Made by a program: the position numbers and the translations under genes. Shown piece after piece: positions 9,071 to 17,497 of a stretch of DNA of 64,000 nt (positions within the stretch are counted from its first letter, which is position 1; the number at the start of each line of letters is the position of its first letter). The notes beneath the pieces were generated by a model. It worked only from the letters and a program-made list of their open reading frames with translations. It was not told the origin of the DNA and searched no databases. The stretch is from positions 1,054,001 through 1,118,000 of the forward strand of contig NZ_CP032489.1 of assembly GCF_003600625.1 (NCBI RefSeq), given 5' to 3'. This DNA comes from Arachidicoccus soli. Its GTDB lineage: Bacteria; Bacteroidota; Bacteroidia; Chitinophagales; Chitinophagaceae.

Positions 9071-10945
9071 TTATTTCTTTTTACGTAAGTCCTGCATTTT
9101 TTTCTGCTGCTCTTGCATTTCTTGCATTCGCATTTGGAATTTACTTTGTTGTTTTGGCTGCTTACGTTTCTCGTTAATTTGTGCCAAAATTTTGCTATGA
9201 TCAAGTATGTATTTCTGAATTATCAATTGAATACCTAAGGTTACTAAGTTGCTGACTGTATAATATAGCGTAAGTGCACAAGGCAAACCATTAAATACAA
9301 AGAAGAAAATGAAAGGCATGAAATAAGGCATGTATTTCATCATCGCCGCATTTTGTCCACCAGCCGATGGATTCATATTCATATTATACATGCTGGTAAA
9401 CATACTGGTTACCGAGTAAGTGATGGTGAACAAACTTAAGTGATCGCCTAAAAGAGGTATATGTGTACCAAAATGAATTATTGAGTCATAAGCCGATAAG
9501 TCTTTGGCCCATAAGAAACCATGTCCGCGCAATGCAATATTGGAGTTAAAGAATCGGTACAATGCTAGGAATATCGGTATTTGCAGTAGCATTGGCATAC
9601 AACCACTGAGCGGATTGGCGCCGGCTTCTCTAAACAATTTCATTTGTTCCATTGCAAAACCTTGTTGATCCTTGCCATATTTCTCTTTTAATGCGTCTAT
9701 TTCTGGTTTTAGCACCTTCATTTTAGCACTACTATAATAGCTTTTATATGTAAGAGGAGAAGTGACTAAACGAATAAAAATAGTAAGTAAAATAATGACC
9801 CATCCGAAGTTAGATACAAATCCTGCTATAAAATTGAATACGGGCATAATAAACCAACGGTTCACATACTTAGCAAAAGCATCGATGCCTGAACCCAAAT
9901 CCACCATGTTCTGCATTTCATTATCGTACTTTTTCAATACGTAATAATCATTTGGCCCATAATAGAGTTGCAAAGGAATGGAAATCGCTGCTGTCGCCGG
10001 TGCTTCTATCTGTAAACTTGCTGTATCATTGAATATATTTTTGTCGGTGAAACTATTATCATCTATATCTTTATTGGACGCTAAAGCCATAGAGGCGGTA
10101 CCCGATTTTATAGGTGCTTTTGACAATAAAGTCATATTAAAAAACTGTTGCTTAAATGCCATCCAATGTATAGGATGTTCAAAGTTTTGATTTGCTCCTC
10201 TTGCAGCTCTATTGTCATCATAGCCTTTTTGTACATAATTATAGGCTAAGTAAGATTGCTCTTTTTCATATTTTACTGCATATTGTTGACGATGCAAACT
10301 ATTACTCCATTGTAGGTTCAAAGTGTTTTGAGAAAGCAGTTGTTGTGCGCCATTCAAGTTGATATTCCAATCAACCATATAATCATCTTTTTTGATGATA
10401 AATTGGTTTTCTACAGTTTGACCATTCTCTCCTTTTAATTGATAAGTAACGGTTTGGCTACCATCGGCATTTTTTATGACAGGTAAAGCTGTGAAATATA
10501 AATTAGAAGTATTTTGCGTACTTTGATTAGATGTATTAATAGCGTAACCCAATTCGTTATGGGCTCCTCCTAGTATGACTAATGAAGAATCGAAGGATTT
10601 ATATTGCTTTAGTTCAATTTTTTGAATCTGTCCGCCTTTATTAGAAAAAGTAATTTTCATCAAGTCGTTTTCTACAACTTGTGTTTGTGCTGTTCCGGTT
10701 GCTGCGGCTACAAATCCACCTGCTGCAGAAGTCTTGGCGATAGAGTCGGCACGAAGCGAATCTAATTTTACTGCAGCTGCATCAATAGGCTTTACATGCG
10801 CTTTTTGTATTAGCGCAATAGAATCTTGTACGTGCTTTTGAGAAGCTTCAAATGTTTTTTGTTCTTTGTTGGTAATCGCAAAATAAGCGATAAACAAAAT
10901 ACCCAATAACGCAAAGCCTATGACGGTGTTTTTGTCTGTTTTCAT
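9071..10945 (-). CDS. yidC: YidC membrane protein insertase
   Basis: A 624-residue inner-membrane insertase that places membrane proteins alone or with SecYEG. It has an N-terminal transmembrane helix (NTVIGFALLGILFIAYFAI), a large periplasmic beta-domain (about 60-350) and the conserved five-helix Oxa1/YidC core at about 370-590. The groove arginine lies in FIRLVTSPLTYKSYYSSAKM, and PLSGCMPMLLQIPIFLALYRF is the helix hairpin region. The C-terminal tail is rich in Gln, Met and Lys, as usual in Bacteroidota. Its own terminator follows. The 220 bp upstream to the tRNA gene hold no other feature that I can see. Confidence 0.97.
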   Translation of the reverse strand: MKTDKNTVIGFALLGILFIAYFAITNKEQKTFEASQKHVQDSIALIQKAHVKPIDAAAVKLDSLRADSIAKTSAAGGFVAAATGTAQTQVVENDLMKITFSNKGGQIQKIELKQYKSFDSSLVILGGAHNELGYAINTSNQSTQNTSNLYFTALPVIKNADGSQTVTYQLKGENGQTVENQFIIKKDDYMVDWNINLNGAQQLLSQNTLNLQWSNSLHRQQYAVKYEKEQSYLAYNYVQKGYDDNRAARGANQNFEHPIHWMAFKQQFFNMTLLSKAPIKSGTASMALASNKDIDDNSFTDKNIFNDTASLQIEAPATAAISIPLQLYYGPNDYYVLKKYDNEMQNMVDLGSGIDAFAKYVNRWFIMPVFNFIAGFVSNFGWVIILLTIFIRLVTSPLTYKSYYSSAKMKVLKPEIDALKEKYGKDQQGFAMEQMKLFREAGANPLSGCMPMLLQIPIFLALYRFFNSNIALRGHGFLWAKDLSAYDSIIHFGTHIPLLGDHLSLFTITYSVTSMFTSMYNMNMNPSAGGQNAAMMKYMPYFMPFIFFFVFNGLPCALTLYYTVSNLVTLGIQLIIQKYILDHSKILAQINEKRKQPKQQSKFQMRMQEMQEQQKKMQDLRKKK

Positions 10946-11166
10946 TCAATGAATTTTGCTAAAAAATATTTCCGTACTTTTTTAATTTGAGGTGCAAAGG
11001 TAATGAACAAGGCACAATATGCCAATGAAAATGATTTTCTTTTCGGTAAGCCGTATTGTAACCAATTTTAACAGTTTTCTGCGCCGAAGTCACCGCGTTT
11101 TTAAGACTTTTTGTAAAAAAATATAATCCTAGGTAGAACTTTATATATTTACATCCTATTTTTTTA

Positions 11167-11253
11167 GGAAAGATGCCAGAGCGGTTGAATGGGACGGTCT
11201 CGAAAACCGTTGTACGGGCGACTGTACCGAGAGTTCGAATCTCTCTCTTTCCG
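11167..11253 (+). tRNA. tRNA-Ser (anticodon CGA)
   Basis: 87 nt, class II. The acceptor pairs GGAAAGA with TCTTTCC, then discriminator G, with no encoded CCA. The anticodon stem ACGGT/ACCGT encloses loop CTCGAAA (anticodon CGA, decoding UCG). A long variable arm (TGTACGGGCGACTGTAC region) and a GTTCGAATC T-loop are visible. The PL8 gene starts 34 bp later on the same strand. Confidence 0.95.
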
Positions 11254-11287
11254 CTAAAAGCAGTTTTATTATGTGAAACCCCTACTT

Positions 11288-14200
11288 ATGATAAGTTTAG
11301 TTAAGAGAAAATATATTTTCTCCGGCTTTTTTTGCCTCGCATTTGTATTAATAAGTAAAATATTGCCGGCTCAGATAAAAGATATTTGCGAAAACAAAGT
11401 TCCCCATGGATGGCAAGCAATAAATGGAAATCTTTCTATCAGTAAAGCACATTTTAAAGCAGGCAAAGAATCTGTTTTATGGAAATGGAATAAACCGAAT
11501 GCCTCGTTAATAATTGAAGATACGGCATTTGCTTCTGTTGCTGCCAATCCAAGAAGTTCTTTTGTTATTTGGATTTATAGCGACAAACCTACAAAGAGTA
11601 AACTATTATTCGATTTTGAGAAAAATGGCAAGAAGGCCAGTAGTTTTTCCTTTAATCTTGATTTTAAAGGATGGCGTACAGCTTGGATAATGTATCATCG
11701 GGATATGTCTGGAAAGCCTGTTGAAGGAATGGAAAAGCTTGTTGTTCATAGTTTCGATGGTTCTAAATCGGGTTCTTTGTATCTCGATCAAATATTGTAT
11801 AATATAGATATCAACCCTCGTTCTCCTATGCGGGATGAGCAAGTGCCCTTTGTAAATATTCATTCAGAGGAAGCCGCGAATGCGCACTGGACCGCTTTAT
11901 ATAGTTTTACACGCAAGGCAAATTACCTGCCATTGCCTAAAAAAGTTAGCCCTGAAGAAAATAAAGATTTAAGTATTATTTTTGAAAGATATGAAAACGT
12001 TTTACTCTCAAGCTCTAAGTTCCGAAAATATTCTTTGCCCCAACTACAGAAAGCGTATAATTATTGGCAAATAAAAAGAAACGGTGATCAAATTACGGGT
12101 AAAATGATTTATTCCAGGAACGATGATGAATTGTTTCCGAAAAATACAAATAAAGCATTAAAAGGGAGCTTTGAAGAATCTACGATTAGGCCATATTCGG
12201 AATTAATGTTAAATATTGCAGGCGTTTATCGTATATCGAAAGATGTGCAAGAAAAGGAGATTCTTGCAAAAATGTTTATTGATATGATCGACAATATGGA
12301 AGATCAAGGCTGGGCACCGGGAAGTGGGATGGGAGCTTTGCACCATTTGGGATATAATTTTAGTAGCTATTATTCAGCCTGCCTCTTAATGAAACAAGTT
12401 TTAAAAGAACAACATCGCTTTGACAAAACTTGGAAAACGATGTATTGGTTTAGTGGTCTCGGACGCACCCAACCGAAGATAGGAAACCCGGCAGATTTTA
12501 ATATTGATGTATTTAATACCTTACTCGGAAGTATGTTGAGCACTATTTTGATGATGGATCAATCTCCGGACAAAGTGAGACATATGTATGAGTTCTCCAA
12601 CTGGCTTTCGCAGGCTACAATGCCAACTTATTCTATTGACGGCACCTTCAAACCCGATGGCTCTGTTGTGCATCACGGGACACTTTATCCTGCTTATGGA
12701 ATTGGTGGGTTTCAAGGCATTACACCGGTAATTTATTGTATTAGCAAAACACTATTTCATATAGCACCGGCAGGGCAGGAGTCATTAAAGAAAGTATTGT
12801 TAACGATGCATTATTATACCAATCCTATTTATTGGCCGGTAGATGTATCGGGTAGACATCCTACTAAATCTGGGAAAGTTCCGGAGGAAGTTTTTGCCTA
12901 CATGGCTTTGGCCGGCACACCGGATGGAAAGCAAGATATTGATAAAGAAATGGCTGGTATTTATTTAGATATAATTAAAAACCCCAAAGATAAATGGGCG
13001 AAAAAATTTGAAGAACAAGGAGTTAAACCAGCACCTTATCCACAAGGGCACTGGGATATCAATTACGGATTATTGGATATTCATCGACGTGGAGATTGGT
13101 TGCTAACCGTTCGCGGACATAATCGTTATTTCGTTGCGAACGAATCTTATCCTGGAGCAAATATGTATGGTCGTTATAGTCGTTATGGTCAGCTCGATGT
13201 TACTTATCCGCAAACAAAAAAAGATGATGGTGCCGCTTTTAAAGACAAAGGTTGGGATTGGAACAATATTCCCGGCACTACGACATTGCATCAACCTTTG
13301 AATAAATTAAGAGCTAATATTGTTAATGCAGATGATTATAGTGGGGTTGAAGAGATGTTATTATCTGATGAGATATTTGCAGGTGGAACCAATTTTAATC
13401 AATGGCAAGGAATGTTTGCGATGATACTTCATGGTAACGATAAATATGCTATGGGAAGTTTCTATGCACATAAATCTTATTTTATGTTTGACAGCTTGAT
13501 CGTTTGTCTGGGTTCTAATATTTCTAATAGCATTCAGGATTATTCAACAAATACTACTTTATTTCAAAATTATTTGTCCAACAAGAATGCTCCTTTTTAT
13601 GTGAATGGAGAAAGTGGAACATCCTTTCCTTATGCGAGAAAATGGAATAATGCGCAAGGTTTAACTATTATTGATAGTCGTAATATTGGCTATTATATTC
13701 CTTCGCAAGAGAATGTAGAATTTACACGCCAGGAACAAATATCAAGAGATCAAACTGATAATAAAGACACTAGAGGGGATATTGGAATGTTAGTATTCCA
13801 TCATGGATCCGCGCCACAAAATCAATCTTATGAATATGCAATGGTGATAGAAACCAATGTTACAGCGATGCAAAAGTTTAAAGAAAAAATGCAAAGTGCT
13901 TATCCAGTTTATAAAGTACTGCGAAAAGATGCGCTAGCACACACTGTTTATTATGCTCCTAAGCATATTACGGCGACTGCTTTATTTACAAGTAATCTGA
14001 GCAATAACGATTCCATGATAATAGGTAACAATCGACCTTGTTTACTGATGTATCAAAGAACAGATGATTCACTCTGCATGTCTGTTACAGATCCTGATTT
14101 GGCATTTTATACGGGCCCCGATGATAGTCCAATATTACCCAATGGCAAACGTAAGGAGGTCAGTATTTATTCGCGCAGTTGGTATAAAACAGCTGCTAAA

Positions 14201-14359
14201 GCTTCCGTCATAATTTTAACAATAAAAGGTAGGTGGAAAATGACCGCGTCGCAAAGTGAAGCTAAAACAAAAATATTAGCCAATGGCACAACTCAATTAT
14301 CTATTCCCTGTAAATATGGCTTAGCATCAAAAGTTGCATTGCTGGAAGTGGATAAATAA
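11288..14359 (+). CDS. Polysaccharide lyase family 8, chondroitin ABC lyase-type
   Basis: A 1023-residue secreted lyase when started at the ATG at 11288. A GTG at 11273 is also in frame but would place charged residues before the signal peptide. Family PL8 enzymes cleave chondroitin/dermatan sulfate or hyaluronan by beta-elimination, leaving a 4,5-unsaturated uronate end. By alignment from memory with Proteus chondroitinase ABC I, the catalytic set is present: H463 and Y470 in HHGTLYPAYG, R523 in SGRHP and E619 in ANESYPGANMYGRY. Domain order is N-terminal carbohydrate-binding-like beta-sandwich (~30-190), alpha/alpha toroid (~210-580), then a beta-sandwich region. Length agrees with the family. 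It is monocistronic and not next to SusC/D genes. The exact glycan preference is inferred. Confidence 0.9.
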   Translation: MISLVKRKYIFSGFFCLAFVLISKILPAQIKDICENKVPHGWQAINGNLSISKAHFKAGKESVLWKWNKPNASLIIEDTAFASVAANPRSSFVIWIYSDKPTKSKLLFDFEKNGKKASSFSFNLDFKGWRTAWIMYHRDMSGKPVEGMEKLVVHSFDGSKSGSLYLDQILYNIDINPRSPMRDEQVPFVNIHSEEAANAHWTALYSFTRKANYLPLPKKVSPEENKDLSIIFERYENVLLSSSKFRKYSLPQLQKAYNYWQIKRNGDQITGKMIYSRNDDELFPKNTNKALKGSFEESTIRPYSELMLNIAGVYRISKDVQEKEILAKMFIDMIDNMEDQGWAPGSGMGALHHLGYNFSSYYSACLLMKQVLKEQHRFDKTWKTMYWFSGLGRTQPKIGNPADFNIDVFNTLLGSMLSTILMMDQSPDKVRHMYEFSNWLSQATMPTYSIDGTFKPDGSVVHHGTLYPAYGIGGFQGITPVIYCISKTLFHIAPAGQESLKKVLLTMHYYTNPIYWPVDVSGRHPTKSGKVPEEVFAYMALAGTPDGKQDIDKEMAGIYLDIIKNPKDKWAKKFEEQGVKPAPYPQGHWDINYGLLDIHRRGDWLLTVRGHNRYFVANESYPGANMYGRYSRYGQLDVTYPQTKKDDGAAFKDKGWDWNNIPGTTTLHQPLNKLRANIVNADDYSGVEEMLLSDEIFAGGTNFNQWQGMFAMILHGNDKYAMGSFYAHKSYFMFDSLIVCLGSNISNSIQDYSTNTTLFQNYLSNKNAPFYVNGESGTSFPYARKWNNAQGLTIIDSRNIGYYIPSQENVEFTRQEQISRDQTDNKDTRGDIGMLVFHHGSAPQNQSYEYAMVIETNVTAMQKFKEKMQSAYPVYKVLRKDALAHTVYYAPKHITATALFTSNLSNNDSMIIGNNRPCLLMYQRTDDSLCMSVTDPDLAFYTGPDDSPILPNGKRKEVSIYSRSWYKTAAKASVIILTIKGRWKMTASQSEAKTKILANGTTQLSIPCKYGLASKVALLEVDK

Positions 14360-14481
14360 GAAAAACTTGTCATTTAAAAGACATCGAATGGTCATTCTGA
14401 CAACGCTTTACATAGCCCATAAATTCTTGCTTTTCCATAAGAATACTTTTTGGCGTATTGCTACTTCAGGATGGGACATAA

Positions 14482-14530
14482 TACAAATAAAAATCCCACC
14501 GTATAATTACTGGTGGGATTTTTATTTGTA
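14482..14530. terminator. Bidirectional terminator between PL8 lyase and fsa
   Basis: A 19-bp perfect stem (TACAAATAAAAATCCCACC and its complement) around an 11-base loop, with T-runs on both sides. It serves the convergent PL8 and transaldolase-like genes. Confidence 0.9.
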
Positions 14531-14539
14531 AAAAGATGC

Positions 14540-15193
14540 TTATGCAAATTTCTTTGCATCTTCTAAGAATTTAGCTAAGCCAATATCTGTTAATGGATGT
14601 TTTAATAACCCTAAAATTGGTTCTAACGGTGAAGTAACGACATCAGCACCGGCTTCTGCACACTGAATGATGTGATTGCTGTTGCGGATAGAAGCTGCTA
14701 AAATTTCAGTATCATAACCTTGAATCGTATAGATCTCTGCAATTTGAGAAATCAATTGAATGCCTTCCCAACCACTATCGTCGATACGGCCTATAAATGG
14801 AGAAACATAAGCTGCTCCCGCTTTCGCAGCCAAAATAGCTTGGCCGGCAGAGAACACCAATGTACAGTTTGTACGAATACCATTATCTGTAAACCATTTA
14901 ATAGCTTTTACGCCATCTTTAATCATAGGGATTTTTACTACAATATTTTTGTGAATAGCGGCCAATTTTTTACCTTCTTCAACCATTCCCTTAAAATCTG
15001 TAGAAACTACTTCGGCGCTGATATCTCCGTCAACTATTTCGCAAATAGTCTTATAATGTTTGATAACTGCTTTATGGCCCTTAATGCCTACCTTGGCCAT
15101 TAAAGAAGGGTTTGTAGTGACACCATCAAGAATGCCTAAGTCATTAGCTTCTTTGATTTGCTCTAAATCGGCTGTGTCGATAAAAAATTTCAT
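14540..15193 (-). CDS. fsa: Fructose-6-phosphate aldolase / small transaldolase
   Basis: A 217-residue class I aldolase of the MipB/TalC/FSA subfamily. It either transfers dihydroxyacetone units (transaldolase in the pentose phosphate pathway) or cleaves fructose 6-phosphate. Seen are the DTAD N-terminus, the GVTTNPSL motif at 24-31, the Schiff-base lysine K87 in NIVVKIPM, the TLVFSAGQA block, and SPFIGRIDD near 130-140. Small enzymes of this type are often the only transaldolase in Bacteroidota, so transaldolase activity is a good possibility. The two activities cannot be told apart by eye. Confidence 0.9.
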   Translation of the reverse strand: MKFFIDTADLEQIKEANDLGILDGVTTNPSLMAKVGIKGHKAVIKHYKTICEIVDGDISAEVVSTDFKGMVEEGKKLAAIHKNIVVKIPMIKDGVKAIKWFTDNGIRTNCTLVFSAGQAILAAKAGAAYVSPFIGRIDDSGWEGIQLISQIAEIYTIQGYDTEILAASIRNSNHIIQCAEAGADVVTSPLEPILGLLKHPLTDIGLAKFLEDAKKFA

Positions 15194-15323
15194 TGCTTAA
15201 TTGTTTAATGTTTTATGAATAATGATTTAATTATCCCTATTATAAAATAGTAATAATTGAAAGTAAAGATAAAGATAAAATTGAAATCGCAGCGTTAAAT
15301 TGCTAAAGAGAAGAGAATAAAAA

Positions 15324-15425
15324 AGGCAGGCTACTCACATCGCACCGCTACAACCGCCTACTCTTGCTGCCTTCCGACCCTGGGAGATTTAGCAGGAGCT
15401 GGTCGTGTAAGACCTGCCGGCTGCA
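15324..15425 (-). ncRNA. ffs: SRP RNA, small bacterial type (4.5S)
   Basis: On the minus strand the conserved apical domain is visible: CAGGGTCGGAAGGCAGCAAG, containing the GGAAG tetraloop hairpin and the asymmetric AGCA internal-loop partner that binds Ffh. The flanks CAGCCGGCAGG... and ...CCTGCC pair to close the hairpin rod, and a T-run follows. Length about 100 nt. The ends are estimated from the terminal pairing. Confidence 0.92.
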
Positions 15426-15470
15426 AAAGTAATAAATAACTTCATACTTCCCAATTTTTATAGCTTAAAA

Positions 15471-15510
15471 CAAAATAAAAACCCGTTGAAAAACGGGTTT
15501 TTATTTTGTT
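15471..15510. terminator. Terminator for the small 69-aa gene
   Basis: Stem AAAATAAAAACCCGTT / AACGGGTTTTTATTTT with loop GAAA. T-runs lie on both strands. It sits 24 bp past the stop of the minus-strand gene at 15534. Confidence 0.85.
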
Positions 15511-15533
15511 TTAATACCATGTAGATTTTTATA

Positions 15534-15743
15534 CTAGAAATCTTTTTTGGCCGCTCCGTCTGCGATTGCTTTTAAGGCATTCGTTTCACTTAGAATTGCG
15601 CTCATTTTATTGCCCTTGCCATCATTACCTTTAGCTATATAGCCACCTCTTGATGTCTTGGAAATTACGGCATCATGCATGGGTACATTTTTTTCTTTAG
15701 TTTTTAAACAATACGCTTTAATTAATTTTGAAGTGTCCATCAT
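15534..15743 (-). CDS. Small conserved-looking protein, DUF5679-like without the zinc cysteines
   Basis: A 69-residue soluble, Lys-rich protein starting MMDTSKLIKAYCLKTKEK (either of the two ATGs could be used). The order AYC-x-K-x-K-x-K, then M, then GGY-x-AKG, then GNKM parallels the small zinc-ribbon-like DUF5679 family (AYCVKC...GTKM). Only the first cysteine remains, so metal binding is unlikely. It has its own terminator and a separate upstream gap of about 160 bp, which supports a real gene. Function unknown. The family link is my inference from a remembered consensus. Confidence 0.65.
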   Translation of the reverse strand: MMDTSKLIKAYCLKTKEKNVPMHDAVISKTSRGGYIAKGNDGKGNKMSAILSETNALKAIADGAAKKDF

Positions 15744-15907
15744 TTTTGTTTTTAAATTGAATAATACAGGTTTTTATTGGGCTTTAATTCACATTATGCT
15801 ATAGATTTATAGCGTCATATGAGGATAAATATAAGCGTAATTTATTTATTTTCTGCTTTTGCTCCTTATTTTTTGCATAAAAAGGTCTAATCTTCTAATA
15901 TTTGAAC

Positions 15908-16570
15908 TCAGGATTCCAATAAATTTAAATGTAACTGGTTGAAATTCTGTAAGGAGGATAGCTTTAAATTAGCTGCGGACCAGCGTTCTTCCTTATATTG
16001 GTGATAGCTGGGGACTACAACACATTGCATACGTGCAGCTAAAACGGCAATCATGCCATTAAAGGAGTCTTCAAAGCAAATACATTCTGTAGGCTTACTC
16101 CCTAGAGCCTTAGCACAATTAAGATATACTTCTGGGTGAGGCTTGCCATACAGCAAAGCTTCAGCAGATTCGATTGCATGCAAGGATTCTTGCAATCCTA
16201 ACATTTCTACCACCAAATTAATTAATGGCGTCGAGGAAGAGGAGGCAATGCCTATTTTAAAATTCTGTTCGCGAAAAAAATCAAAAATATATTTTACACC
16301 CGTCATCACTTTTCCTCTTTCTTGCACCTTTTGCATTACCGATTTCAATATCTTATCTTCTGCAATGGAATATTCCCTTTCATTAATTTTATGTTTAGCG
16401 AACCACCAACTTACAAACTCACGTGTACGTAATCCGGTGGTGCTTAAATATTGCGCATCATTTAATACAATATTGTATTGCCCAAAAATTTCTTGAGCTG
16501 CCTCTTTCCATAATGGTTCACTGTCTATAAGTAAACCGTCCATATCGAAAATTACCGTTGTAAGGTGCAT
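15908..16570 (-). CDS. HAD-superfamily sugar-phosphate phosphatase (beta-phosphoglucomutase/HxpB-like)
   Basis: A 220-residue HAD hydrolase of subfamily IA. Motif I is FDMDGLLIDSEP (nucleophile Asp and general acid Asp), motif II is IASSSS, motif III is the lysine in YGKPHPEVY, and motif IV is CICFEDSFNGM. The four-helix cap lies at about 17-80. The best fit is the hexitol/2-deoxyglucose-6-phosphatase (YniC/HxpB) group, giving dephosphorylation of a sugar phosphate. It lies 17 bp downstream of the acyltransferase gene on the same strand, so the two may be co-transcribed. The substrate is unproven. Confidence 0.88.
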   Translation of the reverse strand: MHLTTVIFDMDGLLIDSEPLWKEAAQEIFGQYNIVLNDAQYLSTTGLRTREFVSWWFAKHKINEREYSIAEDKILKSVMQKVQERGKVMTGVKYIFDFFREQNFKIGIASSSSTPLINLVVEMLGLQESLHAIESAEALLYGKPHPEVYLNCAKALGSKPTECICFEDSFNGMIAVLAARMQCVVVPSYHQYKEERWSAANLKLSSLQNFNQLHLNLLES

Positions 16571-16587
16571 TTGAATTATCTTTTTTA

Positions 16588-17472
16588 TTAATCAATTAAA
16601 TTTTTTTTGTGTTTTGTTTCATTGTAACTATGTTTCCATCTACGATGACTCCATAAATAATTAGGAGGATCATGTCGAATAATATGCTCAATGAAGGCAG
16701 CTGTTTTTTTTGTTATATCACCGCGGGACAGCTCTCTTGCAGCCTTGGTTAAAACAATTAATTCTGTTCTATAAAAGCCACGTTTTACACGTTGTATATG
16801 ACAAAATATAACGGCATTATTTGCTAATCGAGCATTCGTATCAGGGCCTTTTGCAAAAGCAGATTTTTTACCAAAAAAATCTAACCAAAATGCATTATCT
16901 ACAAATCTGGGACTTTGGTCTGCAACCAATATAAAAGCTTTCTGCTGTGTGGCATAAGGTTTGAATTGTTCTTTAAACCTGTAGGTATCTATCAATTTTG
17001 TTCCAAAGCGTGCACGTATTTTTAGCATTAACCTTTCTAAAGTTCTATTGTTCACATGCGCATATACAACTAATTGGATAAAAGGATTTTGCATCGCGTA
17101 AGCAAGATTGGCCCATTCCCAATTAAAAGAATGACCTAAAATAATATCCACACTTAAGCCTTCATTGTACAAAGAATTAAGGGTATTAAAGTCGCAAACG
17201 AACCGTTGTTGAATCTGTTTTTCTGATAGGGAAAGAAGTTTTATAAGTTCAATGAAATTGTCGCTGAATCGTTTGTAAAACTCTTTGGCAATGAATTCTA
17301 GTTCAGCAGATGATTTTTCTGGAAAAGCAATGGCTAAGTTGCCTAAAACCACATTTCGCCTATACTTTAGTATTCGATATAATAAGAATGCACAAAAATC
17401 GCTCATGCCATATAAAGCCCAAAAAGGGAGCAAAGAAATTACATACAATAAGCTATAAACGAAATAGTACAT
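16588..17472 (-). CDS. LpxL/HtrB-type lipid A late acyltransferase
   Basis: A 294-residue inner-membrane enzyme with an N-terminal membrane anchor (residues ~1-33). The lysophospholipid acyltransferase catalytic motif H-x4-E is seen as GHSFNWEW near residue 115. Later blocks VADQSPRF and WLDFFGKKSAFAKGP match the LpxL family substrate region. It adds a secondary acyl chain to Kdo-lipid A or a related lipid. Bacteroidota lipid A is often penta-acylated and uses a single such enzyme. The nadB gene precedes it by 25 bp on the same strand. Confidence 0.88.
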   Translation of the reverse strand: MYYFVYSLLYVISLLPFWALYGMSDFCAFLLYRILKYRRNVVLGNLAIAFPEKSSAELEFIAKEFYKRFSDNFIELIKLLSLSEKQIQQRFVCDFNTLNSLYNEGLSVDIILGHSFNWEWANLAYAMQNPFIQLVVYAHVNNRTLERLMLKIRARFGTKLIDTYRFKEQFKPYATQQKAFILVADQSPRFVDNAFWLDFFGKKSAFAKGPDTNARLANNAVIFCHIQRVKRGFYRTELIVLTKAARELSRGDITKKTAAFIEHIIRHDPPNYLWSHRRWKHSYNETKHKKNLID

Positions 17473-17497
17473 CTATTTTTTAAAAGTGTTTTGGGTT

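Noticed and set aside
9010-9204. An open frame on the minus strand overlapping the yidC 3' end
   Set aside because: It overlaps the YidC C-terminal coding sequence and the yidC terminator, and its Lys/Cys-rich translation is typical of an out-of-frame reading.
14334-14531. A short open frame across the end of the PL8 gene and the terminator
   Set aside because: It spans the 19-bp terminator stem and has no recognisable domain.
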